A stretch of DNA of 64,000 nucleotides from Agarivorans sp. Alg241-V36 (lineage in GTDB: Bacteria; Pseudomonadota; Gammaproteobacteria; Enterobacterales; Celerinatantimonadaceae). Positions within the stretch are counted from its first letter, which is position 1. Each line of letters opens with the position of its first letter. Where the stretch lies: NCBI RefSeq assembly GCF_900537085.1, contig NZ_UNRE01000002.1, forward strand, positions 289 through 64,288. The letters are read 5' to 3'. This document shows, piece after piece, positions 47,390 to 57,468 of the stretch. Under the pieces are notes generated by a model. That model worked only from the letters and a program-made list of their open reading frames with translations, was not told the DNA's origin and ran no database searches. A program made the position numbers and the translations under genes.

Positions 47390-50338
47390 ATGAAGATTAA
47401 ATTACTAACCGCGGCGATAGCCGCTGGTTTAGCGCTACCGCTTAGCGCGGCAACGCTAATCACCTCGTTTGAGTATGATGATTACTCGGAATTGGAGAAT
47501 AACCCTGAGTTTCTACAAGTAACAAATCAAGGTGGCACTACTTATACGTTGTCTACTGAACACGCCACTGACGGTGTTCAGTCAATAAGCGCAGAATATA
47601 CGACATCTAACGAGCCTATATTAGTGTGGAACTGGGGAGCTTGGGATTGGTCTGCTGAATCGCTTATGTCGGTAGATGTCACTAACCCTTCAGATCAAGA
47701 TATCAATTTTTCAATTAAGTTAATTGATCAGGATGCCGCGAACGACTGGAATGATCAAACTCAAACCAGTATCGACTACTTTACTGTTCCAGCAAATACT
47801 ACAGAAACTTTCAACTTTAATCTTGATGGTGGCGGAGATTATCAAACTCACGGAGAAGCCTTCGACAAGAATAAAGTTTTATCAGTGCAATTTGCGTTGG
47901 CGAGTGATGAGTCTGCTCAACTGTTTTTCGATAATATCACTGTTGGTGAGAGAGTTGTTACGCCACCACCTTCGGGAGAGGCGACTAATGCTCCAACTGC
48001 ACCAGTGCAAACGCTGCAGCAGGTAGAGTCCTTTGAAACCATTCCTGATTACATGCAGAAGGAACCTGATGTTGTAACTACTTTAACCGAAAGCAGTGTG
48101 ACAGAAGGAGAAAAAGCACTAGATGTGATGTTTGGCGCTGCTTACACTTCGATACGTTTCCTTCCAGACCCTGGTTGGGATTGGTCTAACCTAGGAGCAG
48201 AAGTAGCTATAGCCATTGATGTAACCAACCCGAGTGCTGAAGGTCAATGGGTACATACACGAGTAAACTCCAACTTTGGTCAGCAAGACGTAAACCGAGG
48301 TGCTTGGATTGGACCTGGTGAAACTAAGACAATTTTTACCAGCTTAAACGATAATGCACCATTAAATACCCAGGACTTAAGAGTTAGCACTCTTGGTCTT
48401 CGTGATATTCCAGCTACAGCAAGCGCTAATGTTTGGGATAATGATTGGGTAGAGTTGGATAAAAGGGCAATAACGGCTGTTCGTTATTTTAGCGATAAAG
48501 CCAATGTTAATTTTATATTTGATAACATGCGAGTTATCAATGACCTAAGTCATGTTTCTGCCTATGCGGAAATTGCTGACGCGATGGGGCAAAATAACCA
48601 TATAAACTTCGCAGGTAAAATATCAAGTAAAGAAAAACTTAGCGCCTTAAGTGCTCCAGAAATGAGTGTATTAGGTGAACTTACCAACCGAAATGAATAT
48701 GGCGGTAATCCAGCCTCCTCTCCAAGCACTGCTTGTGTACTGGCTACTCCTGCATCATTTAACGCTTGTAAAGATGCAGAAGGCAACTGGCAATTAGTTG
48801 ACCCTGCTGGTAATGCCTTCTTCTCTACAGGCTTAGATAACATTCGTTTAGCCGATACTTACACCATGACTGGTGTATCTAATGTTGAGGAATCTGAAGT
48901 TCGTAAAGCAATGTTCACCGAAACACCTGCTGATTATGTGAAGCAGCAAGATGTTGTACACAGTGGTCCAGTTGCGAGTGGAGAAGCTGTAAGTTTTTAC
49001 GGAAGTAACTTAACCGCTCGCCACGGCGGTGAAGAAACTTGGCGCGATATTACAGTAAAGCGCATGAAAGACTGGGGTTTTAACACTTTAGGTAACTGGA
49101 CTGATCCTGCATTTTACGATAACGGCAGTGTACCTTACGTTGCAAATGGCTGGGTTAACAGTGGTGCTAATCGTTTGCCAGTTAAACAAATCGGCAACGG
49201 TTACTGGGGTCCACTTCCTGATCCGTGGGATGCAAACTTTGCTACCAACGCAGCTACTATGGCTGGAGAGATAAAAGCGCAAGTTTCAGGTAATGAAGGT
49301 TATTTACTGGGTATCTTTGTTGATAATGAAATGAGCTGGGGCTCGGTAGATGAAAACGTCGATGGTTCTAGATATGCTCAAACATTAGCAGTATTTAATA
49401 CCGATGGTACGGATGCCGGCACTAGCCCAGCTAAAAATAGCTTTATTTACTTCCTATCAAATGATCGCTACCCAGATGGTATTGCAGACTTAAACACAGC
49501 TTGGGGGACCAGCTACGCTTCATGGGATGCAATGCGCCCAGCTGAAGAGCTAGCTTATGTCGCCGGAATGGAAGAAGACTTGCAATATCTTGCTTGGCAA
49601 TTTGCTTTCCAATATTTCAATACGGTGAAAACGGCGGTGAAAGCTGAATTGCCAAATCATATGTATTTGGGGTCTCGTTTTGCTGATTGGGGACGCACCC
49701 CTGACGTGGTAAGCGCTGCTTCTGCTGTTGTAGACGTGTTGAGTTACAACGTCTACAAAGAAAGCATTGCCCCTGCGGACTGGGATGCTGATGCACTTAG
49801 CCAGATAGAAGCCATTGATAAGCCAGTGATTATTGGTGAATTCCATTTTGGCGCGCTAGACAGTGGCCTATATGGTAAAGGCATTGTAAGTGCTGATTCT
49901 CAAGAAGATCGTGCTGAAAAAATGGTGAATTTCTTTGAATCAGTAAATGCCCATAAAAACTTTGTTGGTGCGCATTGGTTCCAATACATCGATTCGCCAA
50001 TTACTGGTCGTACATGGGACGGTGAAAACTACAACGTAGGTTTTGTCTCTGTTACTGATACGCCATATACCCCTCTATCTGATGCAGCGCGTGTATTTAA
50101 CTGTGGCATTTATGGTGACGACTGTTCTGACCTTAGTAATAACACAGGAGCAGAAACAGCCGGTAGAGCCGATCCTCTATATACCGGAGCCAATATCGGC
50201 GTGGTTCACTCGGGTGAAGACATCGTAGATCCACCAACACCCCCAACGGGTAGCGTAACTGGCGGTGGCGGTAGCGCTGGCTGGTTGTCGTTATTGGGTT
50301 TAGTCGGCGTATTCATGCTAAGACGCCGTAAAGTGTAA
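47390..50338 (+). CDS. GH50 beta-agarase with GlyGly-CTERM tail (3)
   Basis: A 982-residue GH50 enzyme with signal peptide (cleavage near LSAA-T), two carbohydrate-binding-like segments (about 22-195 and 215-395), catalytic domain (about 430-920) and a C-terminal GlyGly-CTERM anchor: GGGGSAGW, a hydrophobic helix and the RRRKV end. Acid/base Glu647 (FVDNEMSWG) and nucleophile Glu817 (IIGEFHFG) are 170 residues apart. Such tails are known to be processed by rhombosortase on type II secretion substrates, so surface attachment or release is expected. ATG 47390 is chosen (AGGA upstream); an in-frame GTG at 47354 falls inside the stem-loop. It is more diverged than the other two exported GH50 proteins. 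Confidence 0.92.
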   Translation: MKIKLLTAAIAAGLALPLSAATLITSFEYDDYSELENNPEFLQVTNQGGTTYTLSTEHATDGVQSISAEYTTSNEPILVWNWGAWDWSAESLMSVDVTNPSDQDINFSIKLIDQDAANDWNDQTQTSIDYFTVPANTTETFNFNLDGGGDYQTHGEAFDKNKVLSVQFALASDESAQLFFDNITVGERVVTPPPSGEATNAPTAPVQTLQQVESFETIPDYMQKEPDVVTTLTESSVTEGEKALDVMFGAAYTSIRFLPDPGWDWSNLGAEVAIAIDVTNPSAEGQWVHTRVNSNFGQQDVNRGAWIGPGETKTIFTSLNDNAPLNTQDLRVSTLGLRDIPATASANVWDNDWVELDKRAITAVRYFSDKANVNFIFDNMRVINDLSHVSAYAEIADAMGQNNHINFAGKISSKEKLSALSAPEMSVLGELTNRNEYGGNPASSPSTACVLATPASFNACKDAEGNWQLVDPAGNAFFSTGLDNIRLADTYTMTGVSNVEESEVRKAMFTETPADYVKQQDVVHSGPVASGEAVSFYGSNLTARHGGEETWRDITVKRMKDWGFNTLGNWTDPAFYDNGSVPYVANGWVNSGANRLPVKQIGNGYWGPLPDPWDANFATNAATMAGEIKAQVSGNEGYLLGIFVDNEMSWGSVDENVDGSRYAQTLAVFNTDGTDAGTSPAKNSFIYFLSNDRYPDGIADLNTAWGTSYASWDAMRPAEELAYVAGMEEDLQYLAWQFAFQYFNTVKTAVKAELPNHMYLGSRFADWGRTPDVVSAASAVVDVLSYNVYKESIAPADWDADALSQIEAIDKPVIIGEFHFGALDSGLYGKGIVSADSQEDRAEKMVNFFESVNAHKNFVGAHWFQYIDSPITGRTWDGENYNVGFVSVTDTPYTPLSDAARVFNCGIYGDDCSDLSNNTGAETAGRADPLYTGANIGVVHSGEDIVDPPTPPTGSVTGGGGSAGWLSLLGLVGVFMLRRRKV

Positions 50339-50345
50339 GAACAGT

Positions 50346-50386
50346 GCCGCCTCGCAAATTAAGTTGTATTGCTTGGCGGCCTTTTT
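50346..50386 (+). terminator. terminator after GH50 (3)
   Basis: Stem GCCGCC / GGCGGC (50346-50351 with 50375-50380), extended by an inner GCAA / TTGC pairing and followed by CTTTTT. It would end the permease-porin-agarase operon. Confidence 0.75.
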
Positions 50387-50402
50387 ATTTTCAGGGAGAA
50401 AC

Positions 50403-50804
50403 ATGAAGTATCTATATATTGTCCGTGGTCCATTTGGCAGCGGTAAAACCGAGTTTGCAAAAACCATCACCAAAGATGTGGTGTCTTGCTGGGATTACTA
50501 CGCCCAATATGGTCAAAACAAATGGAATGAAGAGCTTAAGCCGCATGCCGATGAATATTGTCGAGCCTCAGTAGCTGAACTAATGGAGCAAGGCGCTAAT
50601 AGCATCGCCGTAACGAACTCCTTCTCTAAATCTAGTGACTTAGATTTTTACCTAGAAGCCGCCAACCTGCATCAATACAAAGTATTCACTCTGGTGATGG
50701 AAAACCAAAACAGTGAAGAATACAAACGAGATGCACCCGAAGATGTTGTACTCAAACAGATTATCAACTTAAAAAATAGCGTGGTATTCCACCAAGGTTT
50801 TTAA
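50403..50804 (+). CDS. small P-loop NTPase/kinase-like protein
   Basis: A 133-residue protein starting almost at once with a strand and Walker A (YIVRGPFGSGKTEFAK, residues 4-19). Similar small P-loop proteins (AAA_33/N4BP2-like) are thought to be kinases of nucleotides or small molecules, but no substrate can be read here. ATG 50403 is chosen because GGGAG stands 4-8 bases upstream; the frame is open to 50364. It follows the agarase operon terminator and precedes a binding protein and chemoreceptor. Function unknown. Confidence 0.75.
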   Translation: MKYLYIVRGPFGSGKTEFAKTITKDVVSCWDYYAQYGQNKWNEELKPHADEYCRASVAELMEQGANSIAVTNSFSKSSDLDFYLEAANLHQYKVFTLVMENQNSEEYKRDAPEDVVLKQIINLKNSVVFHQGF

Positions 50805-50838
50805 CAGCAATTGATAGCGTTTTGGTAAGAGAAAAAGT

Positions 50839-51690
50839 ATGAAAAAAATAACCATTGCCAGCTTCTTTTTGTTTTGCGGTTTAACCTTATCTAATAGCGT
50901 TCTAGCACAAGTAACAACGCCCATGGTTTTGGGTGAGCGCGACCGCTTAGTAATTGATTTGATTAAGCTAGCATTTGAAAAAAGTAACTATTCGCAAGAC
51001 ATTCAACCTATCGATACCTATTACAGCGAGGCTCGGTTAGTTGAAGAAGTAAAGCAAGACCAGGTGAGTGTCATTTGGGCTGGTGCATCTAACTCGATGC
51101 AGCAACAGCTTAAAGCCATTAAAATTCCAATTTTTAAAGGGCTACTCGGCCACCGTGTTTTTGTTATTGAGCAAAGTAATCAAGCTACCTTTGAAGGAGT
51201 ATCTAGCTTAGAAAGCCTAAAGCGCTTAAAGGCCGGATTAGGGCGTTTTTGGGGTGATACTGAGATCCTGGAGAATGCAGGACTTGAAGTGGTAAAGCCT
51301 GTTAAAGCTCAAAGTTTGTTTCACATGGTAGATGGTGGTCGATTTGACTACTTACCTCTAGCTGTTCATGAAGCCTGGGAAGTTGTTGCCACTCAAAATG
51401 AAGTAAACCTAGCAGTAGAAAACAACATTTTGTTAGTGTATCCCATGGCGATGTACCTATATGTGGATCCACAAAATCGCGAACTTTACGATGCGATTAA
51501 TGATGGTTTAGAAACAGCTATATCGGATGGCAGTTACGACCAACTTTTTTATCAATCACCTCTCATCTCTAATACCTTCAAAACCGCGCGTCTAAAAGAG
51601 CGTCAAATAATAAAAATAAATAATCCTTTGCTGCCTGACGACGCACCTTTGCACCGCAAAGAATTGTGGTTAGACATTCAAGAAAGATAG
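50839..51690 (+). CDS. periplasmic solute-binding-like protein
   Basis: A 283-residue protein with a signal peptide (cleavage near VLAQ) and a type 2 periplasmic-binding fold, resembling extracellular solute-binding family 3 proteins without a linked transporter. Visible segments are VIDLIKLAFEKSNY, VIWAGASNSMQQQLKAI and LKAGLGRFWGDTEILENAG. It ends 6 bp before the chemoreceptor gene, so the pair is coupled; the protein may present a ligand to that receptor or be a sensor on its own. Ligand unknown; an agar-derived compound is possible from context. Confidence 0.8.
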   Translation: MKKITIASFFLFCGLTLSNSVLAQVTTPMVLGERDRLVIDLIKLAFEKSNYSQDIQPIDTYYSEARLVEEVKQDQVSVIWAGASNSMQQQLKAIKIPIFKGLLGHRVFVIEQSNQATFEGVSSLESLKRLKAGLGRFWGDTEILENAGLEVVKPVKAQSLFHMVDGGRFDYLPLAVHEAWEVVATQNEVNLAVENNILLVYPMAMYLYVDPQNRELYDAINDGLETAISDGSYDQLFYQSPLISNTFKTARLKERQIIKINNPLLPDDAPLHRKELWLDIQER

Positions 51691-51696
51691 ACATAA

Positions 51697-53187
51697 GTGA
51701 GACTAAACGTGAAAGCAAGTTTAAGTAAATCCCTAATTATTATTTTACTGCTGTTTGGCTTGTTGGGCCTGTTACTCGGCGGTGGCGTGAGCTATATCAA
51801 TACCAAAAGTAAACTGGCCGATGCCTACTTAGTAGAGCAGCAAGCGATTACCGAAATGGCTAAAGCATCGCTAATTGAAGCGGTATTTGTTTACGATTTT
51901 GAGCAAGCGCAAGCGATTGTAGATGCTCTGGTGCAATCACCGATTCTTAATGCCGTTGAAGTAGTGGATCAGCGTGGGAAGGCTATTTCTCAGGCAAGCA
52001 TGGCTAAACAAAAACAGAGTTTCAATCAAGTTGAGTTGCAGCGCGGTGAAGACTTTATCGGCACTCTCAAATTGCAGTTTGATGAAAGCAGCGTAATTGC
52101 CACTCTTAATAGTGAAATTACCAACGTAATGCTCAACATTATTTTAGTATTAGCGGTGGTGGTTGCTGCGGTGTTTTTCTATGTGCGTAAATTGGTGGTT
52201 ATTCCAATTAACGATGTGGCCAACTCACTCCATCAAATTGCCACCGGTGATGGGGACCTAACTCGCCGAATTCCGGTGCACAATAGCAACGAGATTGGAG
52301 TGCTAAGCAGCAACTTTAATCTGCTTATGGATAACTTATCTAACTTGTTGGTAAGCATTCGCTCGGTAAGCGAGCAGGTGAGTTCGGTGTCGCATTCTTT
52401 GAGCTCTTCTTCTAGCGAATCTCAGCGAGACTCTTTATCGCAGCAAGATCAAATGGAGCAAGCAGCGACCTCATTACAAGAAATGAGCGCCTCGGCGGAA
52501 GAGGTGTTTGTTAACGCAGAGCAAACTGCTGATAAATCTCAAACGGCACGAGAACAAACCTTACGCGGCGTAGAGTTGGTACGCGAGAATAGCCAGCTAA
52601 TTAGCCGTTTGTCGCAAAGCATTACCGATACTTCATCACGCATCGACAAGTTAATTGATTCCAGCTCGGCCATTGGTTCGGTGGTTGAAGTTATTCGCAA
52701 CATTGCCGAGCAAACTAATCTGCTTGCTTTAAACGCGGCCATTGAAGCCGCCCGAGCAGGTGAGCAAGGCCGAGGTTTTGCAGTGGTAGCCGATGAAGTA
52801 AGAGCTCTGGCACAAAAAACTCAAGAGTCGACTCAAGAAATTGAATCGATAGTGGCAGCTTTACAAGACAATGCTTCAAATGCCGCTAGCTCTATGGGGG
52901 CGAGTTTGCAATCCAGTAAAGAAGTAGATAACGCAGCGGGTTCTATTTCTCAAGCCTTACAAGATATCTGTGAGCACATTGAGAACATTAACCAAATGAA
53001 TACCCATGTGGCTGTGGCAGCTAAGCAGCAAAATAGTGTTACTCAAACCATCGCTGAAAATGTTACCACCCTTAATACTTTGGCTAGCTCTATTGCAAAT
53101 AATGCCAAAAATGTGAACGGGCAAGTGATCTCACTCGAAGAACACAACAATGAGCTTGTAGTAAATATCAAACGTTTTAAAGTATGA
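51697..53187 (+). CDS. methyl-accepting chemotaxis protein
   Basis: A 496-residue chemoreceptor. Transmembrane helix 1 is at about residues 12-34, followed by a small periplasmic sensor region (about 35-145), helix 2 (about 147-167), HAMP (about 168-222) and a signalling domain with the highly conserved hairpin tip [21 protein letters not shown]. Start GTG at 51697; a second GTG at 51709 is possible. Because the periplasmic region is short and a solute-binding-like protein is encoded 6 bp upstream, indirect sensing through that protein is plausible. Confidence 0.9.
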   Translation: MRLNVKASLSKSLIIILLLFGLLGLLLGGGVSYINTKSKLADAYLVEQQAITEMAKASLIEAVFVYDFEQAQAIVDALVQSPILNAVEVVDQRGKAISQASMAKQKQSFNQVELQRGEDFIGTLKLQFDESSVIATLNSEITNVMLNIILVLAVVVAAVFFYVRKLVVIPINDVANSLHQIATGDGDLTRRIPVHNSNEIGVLSSNFNLLMDNLSNLLVSIRSVSEQVSSVSHSLSSSSSESQRDSLSQQDQMEQAATSLQEMSASAEEVFVNAEQTADKSQTAREQTLRGVELVRENSQLISRLSQSITDTSSRIDKLIDSSSAIGSVVEVIRNIAEQTNLLALNAAIEAARAGEQGRGFAVVADEVRALAQKTQESTQEIESIVAALQDNASNAASSMGASLQSSKEVDNAAGSISQALQDICEHIENINQMNTHVAVAAKQQNSVTQTIAENVTTLNTLASSIANNAKNVNGQVISLEEHNNELVVNIKRFKV

Positions 53188-53206
53188 CAAATAAACTTAA
53201 CGATAG

Positions 53207-53677
<471 letters not shown>

Positions 53678-53691
53678 CATGTATAGCTTGC

Positions 53692-53735
53692 CCACCAAGC
53701 CTAAGCTTAGGTTTGGTGGTTTGCTTTCCTTCTTT
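53692..53735 (+). terminator. terminator after the YhcH gene
   Basis: Stem CCACCAA-g-CCTAAG / CTTAGG-t-TTGGTGG (53692-53705 with 53706-53719), followed by T-rich sequence (TTTGCTTTCCTTCTTTT). Confidence 0.75.
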
Positions 53736-53874
53736 TCACTGCTCTCTTTACCCTCTAAATTTTCTATTCCCTTAGTGTTTTAGCGCTGTTTGACTACTTA
53801 TTTGGGCGATGTTTATTGCTGCCGGCTTTAAGCTTGCTGTGCAACACGAGGCATGGTTCACAAGTTTTGTAAAA

Positions 53875-53907
53875 TTGGTTGTCCAATTAGTCGCATTGGT
53901 TGACATT
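53875..53907. promoter_or_regulatory. paired UxuR/ExuR-like operators before GH50 (4)
   Basis: TTGGTTGTCCAA (53875-53886, inside AAATTGGTTGTCCAATTA) and TTGGTTGACATT (53896-53907), 21 bp apart. The first carries the same T-for-A change at position 8 as the sites before GH50 (1). They lie in the 402-bp gap 53678-54079, which otherwise holds only the terminator at its left end. Confidence 0.65.
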
Positions 53908-54079
53908 TAGTTGGCGCAAGTCATTATTAGCCTTAGTTATATTTCTGTTTTATAGCGCAACTTGGCTGCCTGCAAATTTAAAACTTAAGGCTTGTTACTT
54001 AAGTTTTCTTTAAGGCTTGGTTATATTGCCTAGGCTTGACGCCGTGGCTAAGCGGACGCTAATCATTTGAGGACACGTA

Positions 54080-56353
54080 ATGGAAACGCGCTTAAGGGCT
54101 GACTCTGCTAAAACTATCTCTGAGCATGAGCAATCAATACTGATTTATGATTTTGCTGAAGGCATACCTAGTGCTTTTAGCTTTAGTAAAGTAATCGCCG
54201 AGCTAGTTAACAAGGGTAATGGTATTACTGCAGGCTCTCAGGCCTTAAAGCTAAAAACGCAGAGTAAAGAAAACTTCTATACTTCTATTTTTATTGAGCC
54301 CGAACAACCCTTCGATTGGAGTGCCTTACCTAACTTTTGCTTTGCCTTTGATGCCACTAACCTAGGACGTCGTTCTACTCAGATATTCATCAACATCTTC
54401 GATAAACAGGGCCAAATGCACAGCCGCAGTATTAACGTGGCGGGTGGTTCAACTAAAACGTATTTAAACGAGTTAAAGGGTGACTACTTAAAGGGCGGGC
54501 TTAACTATGAGTCCGGCTTTCGTTCAAACCCTGCGGCTTGGCATACGCCGTTTCACTACGCTACTTGGATGTGGGGTGAAATGAATATCGACCTAAGCGC
54601 AGTCGCTAAAATTGAGCTTAGTATTCACGGAACTTTAATTGATCATCAATTAGTATTAGACAACTTCAGGGTGATATTAACGCCTGATTGTAACCCAGAT
54701 TTTTTAAGAGGCTGCTTAGATAAATTTGGCCAGAACGCCTTGGTTGAGACGGCCGAAAAAGTTCATTCAGAAGAAGAGTTGCTGGCAGTTACCGCTAAAG
54801 AACTTAAAGCGTTGGAGCAGGGCGCTATGCCGCAACGCTCAAGATTTGGCGGTTATACCGGGGGGCCTAAACTAGCGGCCACCGGCTATTTCCGCGCCGA
54901 AAAAATTGATGGTAAATGGTCTTTGGTCGATCCAGAAGGGCACCCTTATTTCGCCACTGGTTTAGACATTATTCGCTTGGCTAATTCGTTTACGATCACT
55001 GGGATGGATTACGACCACGATAAAGTGGCGGCCCGCAGTGACGATGATGTAACGCCAGAAGATTCAAAAGAAAAGCTAGAGATTAGCCAAGACGCTTTTG
55101 ACTCAGCATTTGTTGCTAACCAAAAACGCCGCGACTTTTTTGAATGGCTGCCTAGCTACGATGACCCATTAGCCGAGCACTACAGTTACATGCGAGAGCT
55201 GTTTGAAGGCCCAGTGGAACGTGGTGAGATCTTTAGTTTTTACTCGGCTAACTTACAACGAAAATACGGTCAAAACGGCGCTGATTACATGGGCAAGTGG
55301 CGTGAAGTTACCATGGACCGCATGCTTAATTGGGGCTTTTCTTGCCTAGGTAACTGGACAGCGCCTGAGTTTTACTCCAATGAGAAAATTCCTTACTTTG
55401 CTAACGGTTGGATTATTGGCGATTTTAAAACGGTCACCAGTGGCGATGACTTTTGGGCACCACTACCAGACCCATTTGATCCAGTATTTAGAGAGCGGGC
55501 CGAAGCAACGGTAAGCCAAGTAAAAGCAGAGATGCAAGGTTCACCTTGGTGTGTAGGCATTTTCATTGATAATGAAAAAAGCTGGGGCCGCATGGGCACG
55601 GTTAATGGCCATTACGGCATTGCCATCCATACACTGGGGCGCAACGATAATGAAAGCCCGACTAAGGCGGTATTCACTCAAGCCCTCAAAGATAAATACG
55701 GCGATATTGATAAGCTAAACCAAACTTGGGGAAGCAATCTTGCCTCTTGGCAAGCAGTATCAGAAGGACTGAGTGAGCTGGAGCATAACGACGCACAGAT
55801 AAGTGATTACGCGATGTTACTTGAGCTTTATGCTAGCGAATACTTCAAAGTGGTGAATGAGTCACTAAAAGCTCAGCTACCTAACCATCTCTATTTAGGC
55901 GCGCGCTTTGCTGATTGGGGGTGTAACCCAGAGGTCGTAAGAGCTGCCGCTAAACACGTAGATGTGGTGAGCTATAACTACTACAAAGAAGGCCTGCATC
56001 CAGAACCTTGGAAGTTTTTGGCTGAAGTAGACATGCCTAGCATTATTGGTGAATTTCATATTGGCGTTAAAGAGGGCTTTTACCATGCAGGCCTGGTGAC
56101 AGCTAATGATCAAACTGAACGCGGAGAGATGTTTGAAGACTACCTAAATTCAGTTATCGATAACCCTTACTTTGTAGGCGCTCACTGGTTCCAATACATC
56201 GACTCACCCATTACTGGTCGCTCTTTTGATGGCGAGAACTATAACGTTGGCTTTGTGGGCATTACCGATGTGCCTTATCAGCCAATGGTTGACGCCGCTA
56301 AACGGGTGAACGGTGGTATGTATCAACGCCGCTTTAATAACGACAAGCAATAA
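54080..56353 (+). CDS. GH50 agarase without signal peptide (4), probably cytoplasmic
   Basis: A 757-residue GH50 enzyme with no signal peptide (METRLRADSAKTISE start, GAGGACACGTA upstream). It has a single carbohydrate-binding-like segment (about 20-205) instead of two, then the catalytic domain (about 235-750) with acid/base Glu499 (FIDNEKSWG) and nucleophile Glu658 (IIGEFHIG), 159 residues apart. The absence of an export signal suggests it trims imported neoagaro-oligosaccharides to neoagarobiose for GH117 (inference). Transcribed alone between a terminator and its own operator pair. Confidence 0.9.
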   Translation: METRLRADSAKTISEHEQSILIYDFAEGIPSAFSFSKVIAELVNKGNGITAGSQALKLKTQSKENFYTSIFIEPEQPFDWSALPNFCFAFDATNLGRRSTQIFINIFDKQGQMHSRSINVAGGSTKTYLNELKGDYLKGGLNYESGFRSNPAAWHTPFHYATWMWGEMNIDLSAVAKIELSIHGTLIDHQLVLDNFRVILTPDCNPDFLRGCLDKFGQNALVETAEKVHSEEELLAVTAKELKALEQGAMPQRSRFGGYTGGPKLAATGYFRAEKIDGKWSLVDPEGHPYFATGLDIIRLANSFTITGMDYDHDKVAARSDDDVTPEDSKEKLEISQDAFDSAFVANQKRRDFFEWLPSYDDPLAEHYSYMRELFEGPVERGEIFSFYSANLQRKYGQNGADYMGKWREVTMDRMLNWGFSCLGNWTAPEFYSNEKIPYFANGWIIGDFKTVTSGDDFWAPLPDPFDPVFRERAEATVSQVKAEMQGSPWCVGIFIDNEKSWGRMGTVNGHYGIAIHTLGRNDNESPTKAVFTQALKDKYGDIDKLNQTWGSNLASWQAVSEGLSELEHNDAQISDYAMLLELYASEYFKVVNESLKAQLPNHLYLGARFADWGCNPEVVRAAAKHVDVVSYNYYKEGLHPEPWKFLAEVDMPSIIGEFHIGVKEGFYHAGLVTANDQTERGEMFEDYLNSVIDNPYFVGAHWFQYIDSPITGRSFDGENYNVGFVGITDVPYQPMVDAAKRVNGGMYQRRFNNDKQ

Positions 56354-56373
56354 GTTCAGCCTAAACAATGACT

Positions 56374-56400
56374 AAAAAGGAGGCTTAAGCCTCCTTTTTT
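56374..56400. terminator. terminator after GH50 (4)
   Basis: Perfect palindrome AAAAAGGAGGCTT / AAGCCTCCTTTTT ending in a T-run, 21 bp after the stop codon; lies between convergent genes. Confidence 0.85.
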
Positions 56401-56476
56401 AATGCTCACTAAGCCTTGGGTGGAATGGTTGCTTTGAGGCTACCACCAATAGCGTTGCTAGCGAGTTGCTGCTGAA

Positions 56477-57343
56477 CTAGTTTTGCTCTGGCGTTTGAAC
56501 CTCAGGAGCTTGCCAGTGTTTTACCCGTTCCTGTTTAACACCCGATTGCCGCATTGCCTTCTCAATCAAACCTAAACGCGCCATCTTAGTTAAGCCTTGG
56601 TCAATAGCTTGGGCAATCTCCGCACCATAGGGATGCTTTTTAGACACCATAAAATGGCGACTTTGTTGAAACTTAATCTTGTAATTAGGTATGGGATAAA
56701 AGCTACCGTAGCTGTCGTGAATGGCAAGGTCAGGGTTATTAGGGAACTCTAAGAAAGCGATTTGTATTCGCTCCTTGCTTAGCATGCCAAGCAAGGACTG
56801 ATTGCGGTTAAGTGTATTGATGTTAGTAAACCCGCTTTGCTCCAATTGGGCAATGTCTTGATGCCAAGTTTTACCCACACTAATAGGCAATTCTTTAAGT
56901 TGCTCTAGGCTTAGCGGCTGAGTTAGTAAGGGAGAATTGCTGCTAACATAAAAGCCCTTCTCAAAGGTATTTGGGGCAATAATGGCTACCGACTTATAGG
57001 TACTGTCGTCAAAGTCGCTTTCCCAAATATCGGCTTGGTAAACGGCAACGTCACCTTGTTTCACTTCTCGTAGACTGCGCCCAGTATTGGGGGAGGCTTT
57101 AAATTCAATCGTAAAGTTTAAATCGCTGAAGCTGATCGCTTGCACTAACAGCAGCAGGCTAACTGTTGCTCGGTCGGAATATGGGGAGTGATAATCGTCA
57201 ATTGTGCCTAGGTTATTGCCTTTTAATTCAAGCAGTTGCTGGTAGTTTGAAATGGTACCTTGGTCGCCAATAATCGATACTTCAATGCTAGCCAGAGAAG
57301 AGAAACTAAATAAACACAAAATGCTGATTATCCACGCCTTCAC
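56477..57343 (-). CDS. periplasmic solute-binding family 3-like protein
   Basis: A 288-residue protein with a signal peptide (cleavage near LASI) and a type 2 periplasmic-binding fold: GKTWHQDIAQLEQSGF, NRNQSLLGMLSKERIQIAFLEF and the HPYGAEIAQAIDQGLTKM ending are typical of orphan SBP3-like proteins in gammaproteobacteria. No transporter genes adjoin it. It is of the same broad class as the protein at 50839-51690 but clearly different in sequence. Function and ligand unknown. Confidence 0.8.
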   Translation of the reverse strand: MKAWIISILCLFSFSSLASIEVSIIGDQGTISNYQQLLELKGNNLGTIDDYHSPYSDRATVSLLLLVQAISFSDLNFTIEFKASPNTGRSLREVKQGDVAVYQADIWESDFDDSTYKSVAIIAPNTFEKGFYVSSNSPLLTQPLSLEQLKELPISVGKTWHQDIAQLEQSGFTNINTLNRNQSLLGMLSKERIQIAFLEFPNNPDLAIHDSYGSFYPIPNYKIKFQQSRHFMVSKKHPYGAEIAQAIDQGLTKMARLGLIEKAMRQSGVKQERVKHWQAPEVQTPEQN

Positions 57344-57468
57344 TGCTGCTCCTTGTTCTGAATTTGCGACCTTGGTCTGCTTGGTTGCTACTTACTGTAG
57401 CGTAAGACCACAAACTAAAGTGTAGACCGCTTCACAATCGCTTGGTGGAGCAGCAAGTAGCTTTCATT

